Positions 10,748-22,841 are shown, counted from the stretch's first letter. The stretch: DNA of 64,000 bases from Favolaschia claudopus (GCA_037176885.1 JAWWNJ010000142.1:372001-436000), one strand, 5' to 3'. Translations and numbers: made by a program. The notes: generated from the letters alone by a model not told the origin.

Positions 10748-11828
10748 ATGTCGTCCGTCTGCCCCCCCATCTTTACACCTCATGTGCTTCTCGTAGGCAT
10801 CGCACCCGCCCTCCAGCTCCACCTCGCGCCCGCAGAAGATCTCCATCCGCACAGAGGAGTGGAACCGTCGTCTTCATGAGGTCCAGGTCACCAAACAGTG
10901 AGTACCGCCATTCCCGTTCATCTTGTAGGATGATAAAGTCATTGGGAATCTCTCTGAATTCTTTGATGAGTCAAATATTGCATGTATTATCTGATCTACC
11001 TCTCCATTTCACCTTGCATACGCGATACCTTATTGCTGACCGACAATGTGCAGTGACTTGAACCGGTTGATCATGGACTACCTCGTCATAGAAGGGTACA
11101 AGTCTGCAGCGGAAGAATTCTGCCAGGAGGCCCACTTGACGCCGCCCGTGGACTTTGACAGCATCGAGAGCCGTATGAACATCCGCGACGCGCTACAGCG
11201 TGGGGACGTCGAAGATGCCATTGCACGCGTGAACGACCTGAATCCCGAGGTGAGTCTGCGTCACCTTTCCAAAATCCCAGGCGTGCGTCGTAGGATTAAA
11301 CCGTTTCATGCACCACTCTCAGACCTTCGAGGTCGGTGATGATATTCGTAAACACCAAAACTTCAGTCTTCAATATGATTCGATGCTCTCCCTTGTTTAT
11401 CTCGTACCGCATGGGCATCAACGCTAAACCTAATTTGCACGCAGATCCTGGATACGAACCCACAGTTGTACTTTCATCTACAGCAGCAGAAGCTGATCGA
11501 GTTTATCCGGCATGGACGGATCGCGGAGGCTTTGCAGTTTGCGCAGGACGAGCTTGCACCGCGGGGGGAGGAGAGCCCAGAGTTTTTGTCAGAGCTGGAG
11601 CGGACGATGGCGCTGTTGGCATTCGACTCGTCTCCGGTGGCGCCGACGGGAATCGCGGAGCTGCTTTCCCCTGCGCAGCGGATGAAGACGGCTGGTGAGG
11701 TGAATGCTGCGATTCTGGATAGCTTGAGCCAGGGGAAGGAAGTGAAGCTTGTGCAGTTGCTGAAGCTTATGCATTGGGGGGAGACGATGCTTGAGGAGCG
11801 GGCAGAGTTTCCTCGTGTAACACTGTAG
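10748..11828 (+). CDS. GID8: GID complex subunit 8 (LisH-CTLH-CRA protein)
   Basis: Exons 10748..10756, 10797..10897, 11054..11249 and 11445..11828; 229 codons. Gid8/TWA1 is a scaffold of the GID/CTLH ubiquitin ligase, which degrades gluconeogenic enzymes on glucose shift in yeast. LisH starts at DLNRLIMDYLVIEGYKSAAEEF, CTLH follows (FDSIESRMNIRDALQRGDVE), and CRA covers YFHLQQQKLIEFIRHG to the end. The start exon (MSS) is only 9 nt with a 40-nt intron; an alternative is exon ATG at 10727 with a 67-nt intron. Intron 3 is unusually long for this window (195 bp) and contains a possible 9-nt exon 11323..11331 (ACCTTCGAG) bounded by CTCAG and GTCGGT, which would add Thr-Phe-Glu in frame. Confidence 0.86.
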
Positions 11829-12043
11829 TTGTACTTGGTATTTTTTTTGGGTGTAATATATTTGATGAGGACCAAATATTAGAAGAGGAAGGATCTGGTT
11901 ACATAAGATCTTACTTGCTGCTTGCGCTCTTCCGTCGGTGTCAAGTCGGGTGTGGATAGCGGACGGCGTCACTGCGTCGGTAAACACGCCGCTCAGCAAC
12001 AGTTCTAGGCTGCGGGCAACGTGACGGACGAGTGTGACTGGGA

Positions 12044-15000
12044 ATGGCTATGTCGGAGGCGGGAAGACGGCCGCGCAAGGTGCAGTTATACGTAGCTAAT
12101 CCCGGCTCAGACAGCGACGACGACGGTCCAAGGCATCCCTATCGCTACAACAGACCACCCTTGCCCCCCGCCCCGCCATTTCCCTTGTCGACACGACTCA
12201 AGTATCCACCTTCAAGTTCACATCCGTCTCTTTCCTCCCCTTCGACGACTTCAGACCCCGCTCATGACGACTCTACTCAGTCTACTCCGCCCCCAAGTAC
12301 ACCAGGTCTCGTCCATGAAGAGTCTTCGCCAGATCGCACGGACATCAGGTCTTTTCCCCATCCTCCACTCCGCCCTCCGTCCCCGAAGGCTTCCAGGGAC
12401 CCTGTAGCAGACCGCGTCCTCATTCTCGTCACCGCAGACTCGGAGCGATATGTCAATGTGGATATCAGTGGGGCAACCAACCCTGCTTTCATCCGGGAGT
12501 GTGTTTTTACCAAGGTCCGCCATCCCCTCCGCTTTTTAGTGCTCTTCTTACATCTTTCACAGTTGAATATCTTCGACGAAGAGGACCAGGCCCATTTCTC
12601 CATCTACCGCACCGAGATAGGCAGCTTTGCAACCAGTGAGGCTCTCTCCGATGACCGTCTATTCGACCTCTGCCGCGAGTTTGGTGACGACAAGGGCTCG
12701 CTCAAGCTGCTTGTATCTCATTCTTCTGCACGTGTACACGAGCCCCCTCCACGCCCTCCCAGCTCCCTGTCTCCCACCAGCACTTTTGTGCCCCCATTCA
12801 TCCCATTTACCCACGCTCCCCTTCAACCTCGCCGCCGACGCTCCCGATCCCGTGCAGAGTCTTCCTCGTCTGCCAGCGAGAATCATCAACCAGATACAAC
12901 TGATTATGATGCCGACCATGAGCCCGACAATCGCCACACAAACGGCCTGCTTGCCCCCAATGGCGGTCCTCAGCCGCACTCCGCCTCCCCCCTTCCGTCC
13001 CGCTCAAGTTCTCCCTTCCGTCCTCCCTTATTATACGACAAACTGGGGAATCTCGTTCCAATCCCGCCACCTCCACCTCCGTTGTCGTCTCCGAACCGCG
13101 CTACTTTCCCTGTCAATGATACCAATGACAATGACGTGACCCCACCGGGCACTCGAATCCGTGTTCCTTCTGATGCTGCGGATCGCGAAGAAGAGGCTCG
13201 GAATTGGCGCAATCGACAACGCACACGCGTCGATACTTCGTCGCGTCGGCCGCGAGGCGCCAAGCCTTGGCAGAATGGCGACGAGGACAGTCCCGCCGGC
13301 TATTCTGATTCTTGGATCATGGTCCCCAATAACTCTAATGACTCCGACCACCCCCCTACCCCAGTCGATTCCCGTCACTCCCCAGACACACGTAATTCTC
13401 CCGCTTCCGCCTCCGCTGCACGCGCCCGTCAGCAGCTATCACCGAATCGGTACAAAGCCCCAGCATCCCCGTACCGTTCCCTTGCCATACCCGCTGCCCC
13501 ACGCAAAGCCCCCCCTCCAGTCCCCGCCGCATCCCCCGAGTCGCGTATTCCTGGGCCCTCCCGTCTCCCTGGTCAGCCCGTGCCAGGCAAGTGGTTGGTT
13601 GCATACAAGGGTCCCGATCGAGGCGGTTCTGAAACCAAGGCCATGCCCACCCATTCCACCACTTGGCACCGCCTGACCAAGGGCCACAAGAGTATGGACA
13701 ATCTCCGTGGTCATGCCTCGATCCCCGCCAATTTGCAGCCTGGTGGTGGGCGCAGTGCGCGCGCGCCTCCACTTCCTCCCACTCCACTGCTACCAAGTGG
13801 CACGCCGACTTCTGCTCTGGGTACTCCCAAGTCATACGACGGGCGAACAATACGACCCTTACCCATACAAGGCTCATCGCACCCTACTGCACATGAGTAT
13901 AGTCCAGGTCAGAGCTCGTACTCCCGTGGTTCTGGCACTCCTTCCTCCTCCTCGACACTCATGTCGCCCAATAACGAACCCTACCCGCGACCGCAGTCTG
14001 CGTTTGGCGACACAATCATGTCCCCCAACCAACAACGGTATCGACCGCCGTTCCAGACTTCGGGCTTTGGATCCAATCTCGACAGTGGCAGCGACTATGG
14101 GCGATCACCACGCGCTCCCTCACCTCCGCACGCCTTCCCCACCTCTCTCCCTTACCGCGCAAGCAGGCCTGCAGATCCACGGCACGACCGTCATTCTGAC
14201 CCGCTGCAAAGCCCTGGGAGCCCTCGTAGCCCCCGGTTTCATCCCAATCCGCATCCTCGTGACCAACATCCGGGATCGTCTTCAAGCGCAAATGAACTAC
14301 CCGAGATTACAACGGGGATGTCTGAGAGCGGCAGATGGGCGGAGAGGCTCTTTGCAGAGTCAGACGCGGCCACGCTAATGCCCCAGACATTAACACTTAT
14401 GCCGGAGGCGTCGACAGTCATGCCTGACGCGGCCACGGCGTACAGCAGCAGCAGCACTCTGTCGAGGAGCAACACGATGATCAGTACGGAGTCGTACGAA
14501 TCGGACGACAGTGACGAGGAGATGTGGAAGATTCGACCGACGGCAGAACGACCGAAGTCAAGTTTGCGTGGACCAGCGCTAACTGTGGAGACCAATTCTA
14601 CGGGGCTTAATAAGGGCACACAGCAGCACGCGACATTCGCGCCGGGTTCAACGCCCGCCTCGCAGCAACGGCCACGTTCACCCTCTCCAGTGTCGAAACC
14701 CAAGCGCAAAGAGCACCGTACGACGTTCATGGCACGCGAGGAGGACACTTGGGCACCACGACCGCCACCTGAGGATGTGTACGAGCGGCTCGAAGACTTT
14801 TTCCCGCAGCACGATTTGGACAAGCCTGTCATTGAGATGATATCGGGAGGCAACAGTCCTACGGCGAGTGCGCCCGACCAGACGCTCGCTCATGCACCGC
14901 CAACGCCGGCATTAGTGGAGAACAAGGATCACAGGGTGACTGTGAGGGGGAAAAAGTCCATCAGACTGGTGGCTCAGGAGCGGAAGAGGATCATCGACCG

Positions 15001-16226
15001 GACATCGAAGATGGTTCCGGAGGGAGGACTGACCGCGATCCAGAGGAAGCGGAGTACAAAGCTGTGGGGTAGTAAGGTCGAGGAAATGGATACGTCGAAT
15101 TCACCTGAATCTCCGTCGACTACTGATGGGCCCAGTGCGTGTCTTTGTGATTCTTCTGATTCAAACACAAATTGACTGACCTTTCACTTTTCCATTCAGC
15201 GACCTTCAAGTGGGTACGTGGGGAGCTCATTGGACGAGGGACGTACGGGAAGGTTTACCTTGCTCTCAATGCGTCGACTGGTGAGATGATCGCCGTCAAA
15301 CAAGTCGAGATACCGCGGACGGCGAGCGACAAGAACGATTCGCGACAAGTCACCGTCGTGCAAGCGCTCAAGCTTGAGAGTGAGACGCTCAAGGTCTTGG
15401 ACCATCCCAATATTGTACAGTACCTTGGTTTCGAGGAAACCCCGACTCATTTGAGCATGTACGTCATTCAAGACATTTCTTCGGGACTCTATCCTAACAA
15501 TGATGTCCAGATTTCTGGAATATGTACCTGGTGGGTCCATCGGGAGTTGCCTCCTGAAACATGGCAGGTTTGACGAAGACGTGACCAAGTCTTTCACGGC
15601 GCAAATCCTCGCCGGACTGGAGTACCTCCACTCCAAAGGGATTCTGCATCGAGTGAGCACACTTTTTTCACCTCGTCGTTGACCACCATCTGATCCTTGC
15701 CGCTTCCAGGATCTCAAGTCGGATAACATCCTCGTTGAGACATCCGGCATTTGTAAAATCTCTGATTTTGGAATCTCGAAGCGCACAGACGATCAGAACG
15801 ACGCACATACGGCCATGCAGGGTACTGTCTTTTGGATGGCACCCGAGGTCATCAATACGCAGAAGAAAGGCTATAGCTTCAAGATCGATATTTGGAGTAT
15901 TGGCTGCGTTGTGCTCGAAATGTGGGCTGGGACACGGCCATGGGGAGTGGACGAGGTCGTAGCTGTCATGTTCAAGCTCTTCCAGTCCAAGCTCCCGCCA
16001 CCTGTTCCTGAAGGTCTTGAGCTGACACCGCTGGCGGATGACTTCAGGACAAAATGCTTTGCAATGTGCGTCCTGTTGTCTTTCTCTCTGCTTCCCTATC
16101 TCATTCTTCGTTGACAGAAATCCGGAGGAACGCCCGTCAGCGGCGGAACTCAGAAAACACCCATACTTGACACTAAGTCCAGGGTGGGTGTTCGACGGGT
16201 TTGCCTCGAAGTCGTCGTCTTTGTAA
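12044..16226 (+). CDS. BCK1: MAP kinase kinase kinase, Bck1/Mkh1 type (cell-wall integrity)
   Basis: Six exons: 12044..12514, 12563..15134, 15200..15458, 15511..15652, 15710..16065, 16118..16226; 1302 codons. Bck1 relays protein kinase C signals to the Mkk and Slt2 kinases. Residues about 120-210 look like a Ras-association-type ubiquitin fold ([19 protein letters not shown]). An 800-residue Pro/Ser-rich disordered linker follows. The kinase domain spans about 1017-1290: glycine loop GRGTYGKVY, lysine in [16 protein letters not shown] across an intron, DFGISK, and FWMAPEV. The insert [15 protein letters not shown] before the C-helix is typical of the Bck1 subgroup. All catalytic residues are present, so it should be active. 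The first 48-bp intron is a multiple of three without a stop, so retention would not break the frame. Confidence 0.94.
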
Positions 16227-16496
16227 CCCTGTTTCTGCCGCGTTTACTTTACTCACACTCTACTCACATCTTCGAATTCCACATATCTACCGTTTACTAA
16301 CCATCATCATGTTTCTCTGACTTTTACCCCGCATTTTCGATCTACGCACACATCTCTGTTGTTCTCTCTTTCCTCACGGCTCATGCGCCAGTATAGCAAT
16401 ACGGTAAACCATTGTAGCAACTTTAATTCCATGGTGATAATCCGATGTACTCTATCATAACCTCGTGTGAATGACGTCATTGCCATCCAACTTGGC

Positions 16497-18442
16497 ATGT
16501 CTCACTCTGAACGCGATCGCGAGACTGCTGCACGACGAATACAGCGCGCTTGGCGTGCCTGCAGTAAACAACGCGACAAACCCAGCGACTTTCTCACTAC
16601 TCATGTCCGTCTCCACGACGCCAAAGTCCACGCTAGACTGACGGTACTACATTTCCCGCTTCAAATACACTCTTTCATTATTTTCTGCAAGGCTGCCAGG
16701 GAGGCGGCACATGCCGGTCATAACACTCCACAGGCAAGGTAGGCAGTTCTGTCGCCAGCCTTTTGTTAGAGCCATTCACCCCCAATTGCAGGTGGCGCAG
16801 AGCAATCGACTTTGCATCCCAACTTCAGGATGGGAACGCTATGCTCATGGAGAATGGTGTGCAACCCTCTGACGATGCGATATCCAAATTTCTGGAAACC
16901 CAACATTGGCTTGAGCTTGTCGATGGGTATGCGCGAGCTCATTCTTGTAGTCACTGGCTCACAGATTGAGCAGGAAACACCGGTACGGGTCTAATCGTTG
17001 AGTGACCTTCCATCTTCCTCTCTTTCGTAACCATTTATCTGATGTTACCAGTCAAGGCAAGCTACCGTTGTACTACCAGGTAGGGTCTGACTCATTGCGT
17101 CTCGTCGGATCAAGTGGTATCACAAGCAGTGGCAAAAAGAAGACACTACAGAGAATTTTTTCCGGTGGTTAGTACTTGCAGAATGTCAGAAATCAACTTT
17201 CGTCATCGGAGAAATGATAGGTTGGACAAAGGGGGCGGTCGAACGCTGTCTCTTGACGAGTGCCCCAGGGATCAGCTGGAAAAAGAAGTGAGTCTAAAAC
17301 AGGCACTGTCTGCCAGCAACTCATCTTTATTCCAGCGAATCATGTAAGTGCTAACTTTGCTTGTCGTTTATTGTGTAACCACGCAAACCATGACAGTTAC
17401 CTGTCAACGGAACAAAGTGCGTATTGCCAGCACGGAAGCCTTCTTGCTGTGCTCATATGCGCATTCCAAGGATTAAACTATCTAGTCGAGATTGACGACG
17501 AGGGACGGCTTCGTTGGGCAAGAAACCACGAACTTGTCGATACGACCCCAGGGCGCTGGAAGGACTCTCAAGATGGTCGTGGCATTATTCCCGATGAAGA
17601 AACGTTGCGACAGGCTGTAATGCGCGGCCCGAGCCTAGAGTCGGTCATATCCCGCGATTCGGCTGCCTTGGATATTGCCGCAGATCACTACACTGGCCAC
17701 AAGCAAGGAAATTATTGGCTGACGCGCCAGTTCCGGAAACGGTTTACGCTGCGTGGCGTGGTGGATCGCCTACTAAGGAAGACAGTGAAACGAAATACTT
17801 GGGTATATGTGTCGGTACGGATTTTCAGCACTAAGTTACTTTATATCGGAGACTAATCTCAACAAGTAGGACAAGAACTGTAGGTGTCTCATGATTGTCT
17901 AGTATCAGGTCACTTAACCTGCTTGACACCAGTCAACATGTTCATTGGCATCAAAGTGACCGGAAGCTTCCAACATTCATCCTTAGTTTCTGGCGGCGTG
18001 GTCACCAGTGCCGGGCTGATCACAGTGAAGCAAGGCGTTATTCATACTCTTTCCCCACTGTCTGGCCACTATCGGACTTCAGTCAATGTATGTAAAATCC
18101 AATGGCTGTCTTCGCCGTTCTCAATTATCTTCGAAGCATTTCCGTCGATTCATCGACGTACTCGATGAACGCGGAGTTGACATGTCCAAGGCTAAGATCA
18201 GCAAAGCTGAGATTGCACTTTGGGGGTGCGTCAGACTCGGAATGTTCAAGTAATGTATACTAAGGATTCTTAGGATCGAACATATCAAGCGCGTCCAGAA
18301 GAAGAAACAACGACTTGTGGAGAACGGTAAGCAAGGTATCGCTGACACCTTGCAAAAGGTGGGAAATGTGGCGACTGTCTCTTGGAAACGAGAAGTATTG
18401 GAGGGGCGGAGGAAAGCTCCCCCTGAGAAGGAGAATGCCTGA
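16497..18442 (+). CDS. IQ-motif (calmodulin-binding) protein, 13 exons
   Basis: Exons 16497..16643, 16692..16738, 16792..16926, 16965..16982, 17052..17079, 17115..17167, 17221..17287, 17336..17343, 17397..17814, 17870..17879, 17933..18087, 18137..18225, 18274..18442; 447 codons exactly. The N-terminus carries one IQ motif (AARRIQRAWRA, about residue 12), which usually binds calmodulin. The rest matches a conserved fungal family of unknown function: KLPLYYQ, FFRWLDKGGGR, AYCQHGSLLAVL, then KVTGSFQHSSLVSGG and LSPLSGHYRTS, and a basic coiled end HIKRVQKKKQRL. Exons of 8, 10 and 18 nt are required to keep phase and are flanked by good splice sites. Function unknown beyond the IQ motif. Confidence 0.88.
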
Positions 18443-18566
18443 TATGCAAATTGCGACTACTGGGTAACTTATTGTGCAATACCATCTTGCTAATCTCAAC
18501 TGTGCTTTGTATACATGCTTTGTATTTATACCCATTGCTTCATCGTCATGTACATCTAGTCAAATT

Positions 18567-19352
18567 TCAGAGACGCTGCTTCATCTTTGCGCAAGTTGCT
18601 GCGAGGACTTCGTTCTCAGGTTTCGTCTGCGGCCAGTTCTGGGCGCCCACGATCAATCCTTCCTTTTCATTTGGCTTGGGGATGACATGGAAATGAACGT
18701 GCGGAATGTGCTGTTTGCGTGGCACATTCAGAGGATATTCGATCTGATTATTCGCCGAGACTTGCCTGGAACGCCATTTTGCCATTATTCTGTCGTGCAG
18801 ATAAGCGTGAGTGTTTCAGTTGAGGCACTATTACTCTTGCCCACCTGCACGACGTTGTATTGTTCGACACCGGTGGCTAAAGCTATTTTCTTAACGATCG
18901 GCCCGATTTCACGAAGATATTCGTCCGGCAGATCTCCGAGCGTCCCAGCGTGGTCTGTGGTTGAGTCGCGATTCGATCGATATCCTTCCACTACCCCAGA
19001 GCGAGAAAACAGAAGAAAACTTACATTTGGGAATGATTTGCGTGTGTCCCTCCGAAATAGGCATAATGTCGAGGAACGCCAGACTGTAAGTAGTCGTTTG
19101 GTCAACAAGATCTTGCGGTTTTCGTGAATGTGTATAATCTACTAACCAGTGCTCATCCTCGTATACTTTGTGACACGGGATCGTCCCTGGGTTGGAATAA
19201 TTAAAGCCAAGGCCCCGGCGATTTAGAGATCCGAAGGTCGTATTACCTTTGATGATTTTGCAGAACAAGCAGCTGAAAGCCACAACAATCAGCAGTTCTT
19301 GTCCCCAGCGATACGTATCGACCACCTACTCGGGATCTTCGTTGGCGGTCAT
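18567..19352 (-). CDS. HIT-family nucleotide hydrolase (HINT type)
   Basis: Seven exons: 19330..19352, 19247..19272, 19147..19186, 19025..19083, 18845..18954, 18766..18789, 18567..18710; 141 codons. HINT proteins hydrolyse purine nucleoside phosphoramidates. The start MTANEDPDCLFCKIIKG, the body FLDIMPISEGHTQIIPKYH, and the histidine triad PHVHFHVIPKP are all present, the last supplying the catalytic histidines. The 24-nt exon NNGKMAFQ is followed by a GC-AG intron (CAG|GCAAGT, 18711..18765). The C-terminus (QNWPQTKPENEVLAATCAKM) suits the mitochondrial/cytosolic fungal Hnt1 branch, but I cannot exclude a sister type. It lies 88 bp downstream of the DUF866 gene on the same strand. Confidence 0.92.
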
Positions 19353-19440
19353 GGCGGATTGAAGCAGACGCTATTCGGTCACATATTTGAATGCCTTAAT
19401 CGGAACACCACCAAGATGTATACATTTGTGTGGGTAGCTA

Positions 19441-20241
19441 CTATGCCCTCGTCCACCGATTTCCGAACTCGGAGACGCCGACAGGAAGCGCCGCCTGGAC
19501 TCAGTATACTATCAACTGGGAGCTTCGAATATGACCCTGCAATACGAACCTTTTCGTCATAATCATTCCACTCTCCGCTCTCCAGGTCAACATCTGAGAA
19601 GATGTTGCCTTTCATGCCCTTGCATTTCCACATTCCCTGGCCGATTAGGCAATTAGGGAACAGAAGCGAAAGATTCCTCGAGATATAATTGCTAAGCTCA
19701 CCCTTGGTTCAAAGTCGACAAACTCGAGCCCTGAGGCAAAATCAAGTTGGCGATTCAGCATCTCTTGGATCGTACCCTTACCTCGACATTCAACCACGAG
19801 AAGGGGACCGAATTGTCCATTTTCGGCTACGTATGGTTTTACACCGTACGCGTCTTCAAATTTGGCCGAGCTCTCCCGTTTGCCTACAGTCATGTATTCC
19901 GAGAAAGGTCTTGGCCGTAAGATCTTTGCGCACATTCTCCGCAGCGCCATACAAAATTTGCGGTATTGCCTCTACTTCCCGACAGCTCGTACGTATCCTT
20001 GCCAGCCGATTGAGATTGGAGATTGGTTAACCAGGGAATGAAAGTACGTGTCGGTTGAGAGAAACAGACTTCGGATGAGTTTCGTGACAGCTGTTGCATT
20101 TGACCTGAAGGTCTGTGGATTGGGCGGGTTGTCCGCGATAGTATCAGAGTGCCAGACCTTGAAGAAATATTCGAAGTCGTCCAGTGGTTGCAGATCAGTT
20201 ACATTCTCCAGCTCGGCTGAGATTCGGGGTGGTTTAAACAT
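19441..20241 (-). CDS. CXXC zinc-binding protein, DUF866 (CZIB family)
   Basis: Seven exons: 20158..20241, 20048..20104, 19934..19997, 19782..19883, 19702..19730, 19550..19636, 19441..19494; 158 codons. Two CXXC pairs form the zinc site: KCNSCHE (about residue 31) and WRCGECK (about residue 66, split by an intron). The family backbone is complete: AELENVTDLQP at the N-terminus, NTANFVWRC, FGPLLVVECRGLEF, then GMWKCKGMKGNIFSDVDL and DYDEK, ending PVGVSEFGNRWTRA. The human counterpart (C1orf123) binds zinc; its role is otherwise poorly known. The start codon is 134 bp from the divergent mS35 gene. Confidence 0.92.
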
Positions 20242-20375
20242 GCATAAGGCGACCGAGTTCGGCGAATCGATCCACCTTTGATCGAAAGCAGCAAACGAAC
20301 CATTTGAACAGGCGAACACCTGTAAGTCGGCAAGCAAGAAGTGTGACGTTGTGTGACGCTAGTCACAAAATTTCT
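20242..20375. promoter_or_regulatory. Probable shared promoter, DUF866 gene and mS35
   Basis: A 134-bp gap between divergent start codons. A repeated GTGTGACG element occurs twice next to each other at about 20340-20359 (AGTGTGACGTTGTGTGACGC). Nothing else stands out. Confidence 0.4.
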
Positions 20376-21279
20376 ATGTCCCTCACTCTCGCGCGTCAAA
20401 TACTATGGACTACTTCACGTAGGAGAGCTCTTCCATGCCGGTCAAGTCTGCCTATTTGTCGTGGACTTGGAACGAACGAGTCTTCGTCAGTGCGGGATTC
20501 CATCTCTCCTGGCATTGGAACGAAGGACGAAGACATTGAATACTACCAAGACATACTCGAGGCCGATTTCGACGACGATGACACTGCGTCTGCTGGCCAT
20601 CTCATGCTTCGGCACCACCGCCAGGTCCTGTACTACCTCCGTTTGATAGAACACGAAATGCCGAAGCTCGTTGGTAAATTCTTCGTGTTCTTGCACAGTC
20701 CAGTAACTTACGCGCAGCAGCTTACCGGAAACCATTTGACCCCCCTCCGTCCCGTAAAGCACCTCTTGTCGTTCGCTCGGTGGACTACGCCGGTGAAGAG
20801 CATCCTGTGACGGCTAAGCGTGCCATCGTGGCCGCTGTCGATGAACTGCCCTTGAAAAATAGAGATGCGATCCATCGAATAAAAATTCTTGCTGGTCCGC
20901 GTTGGACTCCTCACCCGCCCACAGATGGCGGTATCAGTGGTCTTGCTGAATGGAAGAATGGCTATATCAAAATCGCGTGCGAGGACTTCCCGCAGCCTGC
21001 CATGAACCTGAAATGGGCCAGCGACACGATGGACAGACTCGTGGCTCATGCGAATGTGAGAAATGGATTGGTTTCTTTGGACATTTTGTTGACAGTCTCT
21101 AGAATCCTCAACACAACTTGAAAGATATACCGGTTGACTTACGGCATGTCTACGCCAAGGCACGGAAAGCGAAGAAAGGAGAACACACACGAAGTCGGGT
21201 CTTTGCACGACCTTCTATAATCGACTTTCCTTTGGAATGGATACCAGAACGTCGGCGAAAATACGCATTAGGTTCTTAA
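20376..21279 (+). CDS. RSM24: Mitochondrial small ribosomal subunit protein mS35 (Rsm24 family)
   Basis: Exons 20376..20673, 20721..21055 and 21103..21279; 269 codons. The N-terminus is an arginine-rich, acid-poor mitochondrial presequence (MSLTLARQILWTTSRRRALP). The conserved mS35 domain covers VRSVDYAGEEHPVTAKRAI, KILAGPRWTPHPPTDGG, then KIACEDFPQPAMNLKWASDTM and VDLRHVYAKARKAKKG. All introns are GT-AG and about 47 bp. The assignment is firm by motif order. Confidence 0.92.
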
Positions 21280-21440
21280 TTGTACTTGAATGCTTTTTCT
21301 GTCCTTCTTGCCATGCGTGAACGTTCGGGTCGCGATTTCCCAGAATCCGGAAGAGATACATGTCATATGACTCCGGCCCGTCCGACTCTGCCCAATTCGT
21401 CATCCAACCAAGTTGAACTTGGAACAAACCGTCTACATCG

Positions 21441-22841
21441 ATGGCGCCAGGTCGGACAATACGCGCATCTGTGGTTCAGACGTGCACTCAAGCATATTCT
21501 TTGGATCGTACATTGGAGAAAATGGAACAACTCACCCGGCTCGCTCGAGAACGAGACCGATCCCAGCTCGCTGTGTTTCCTGAGGCGTTGTGAGTGGACA
21601 ACAAAGTCTCGCTCTTCGCCTAATTCCCACCGAAGTATTGGTGGATATCCCAAATTCTCTACTTTTGGTGCTGTCGTTGGAGAGAGATCTCCCTGAAGGT
21701 CGCGACGAGTATCTCCACTATTATAATGCCGCTATCGATGTTCCGTCTTCTGCTACTGCTCGCATCGAAGCGATAGCCAAGGAGACTGAGGTTCCACTCT
21801 CTTCCACTGCTCGCGCATTGAAGCGATATCCAAGACTGAGGTTTTCAGATTTTCATCGTTGTGGGGGTAATTGAACGAGACGGCGGCACTCTGTATTGCA
21901 CTGCGTTGTTCGTGGATCCCTTGGAAGGCCTAGTGGGGAAACATCGCAAAATTCTTCCAACCGCGTCTGAAGCAAGCAGGAGCTCTCCTCTGCTGCCGAT
22001 TTACTAACATATCTGCTCTTTCACAGCGCCTGATATGGGGTCAGGGTGATGGTTCAACTTTACCTGTCCTCGAGAGGACACTCTTGCCATCGGGTGCTCC
22101 AGAGAGTGACAAGGTTACAGTAAAAATGTCGGCAACAATTTGCTGGTAGGTCGGCATGCATAGTCTACAATATCGCGAGCTGAAGTGACCACAGGGAAAA
22201 TTATATGCCGCTCCGTGAGTCGCCTCGATCGCCGGGCCAGGTTTGCCTTTGACTTATAATTTTCCTTATTTTTAGTGCGAAATCATTATTATTCTCTCGG
22301 GACGCAGCTCTATTGCGCGCCAACTGTTGATGCGCGTCCGCAATGGCAAAACACGATGGTCCATATCGCACTGGAAGGGTGGGTCTGTTTATCCAGATCT
22401 GACATTGTGCTAGGAATCTAACCCATGAAGTAGACGGGTATTTGTTCTTGCTGCTTCTCAGTACGCGAGAGAAAGCGATTACCCGGACGGACATGCTGTT
22501 AGCAATGCTGAACAGCGCAATGCGGACAATGTGATGATTGCAGGAGGGAGTGTGATTGTTAGCCCGTTGGGAAAGGTTCTTGCAGGTCCTTTGCGAGACA
22601 AAGAGGACGTATTGACTGCTGAACTTGACCTGGACGACATCGTACGGGGAAAGATGGATCTCGACGTTGTTGGTCAGTATTCGTGTCTGTCGGGGGCATG
22701 CTGCAAACTAAACGTTTGGCCATGGACTAGGACATTATGCTCGCCCCGACAGTAAGGGTCACATTTGCATAGGATCGTCTTTGTGGTGCTGACGATTCTA
22801 TTTAACCAGTTTTCAAGGTTGAGGCTAACTTGGGGAGCTGA
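21441..22841 (+). CDS. Nitrilase (aliphatic/aryl nitrile hydrolase), one extra base
   Basis: Nine exons: 21441..21589, 21636..21790, 21849..21971, 22027..22145, 22195..22214, 22276..22378, 22434..22672, 22731..22751, 22810..22841; 319 codons after removing one base. Nitrilases convert nitriles to acids and ammonia with a Glu-Lys-Cys triad: Glu in VFPEA (about 48), Lys in GKHRKILPT (about 135), Cys in ATICWENYMPL (about 181). The extra base is in CCC at 21691-21693, where GERSPEGRDEY requires CC; the result reads CCC TGA. Intron 2 (21791..21848) is a diverged copy of the preceding exon. Intron 3 (21972..22026) is GC-AG. The substrate (for example indole- or cyano-compounds) cannot be told from sequence alone. 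Confidence 0.88.
21740..21840 (+). repeat. Tandem duplication spanning an exon-intron boundary
   Basis: Copy 1 (21740..21790) is exon sequence and copy 2 (21791..21840) forms most of the following intron. Both begin GTTCC, share CACTGCTCGC or TACTGCTCGC, GAAGCGATA and CCAAG, and end ACTGAG. I estimate that roughly three quarters of positions match. The intron's acceptor GTTTTCAG follows copy 2 directly. Confidence 0.75.

Noticed and set aside
12251..13877. Long open frames on the minus strand and in other plus frames across the BCK1 linker
   Set aside because: They mirror the Pro/Ser-rich GC-biased linker and show no conserved features; the kinase frame explains the region.
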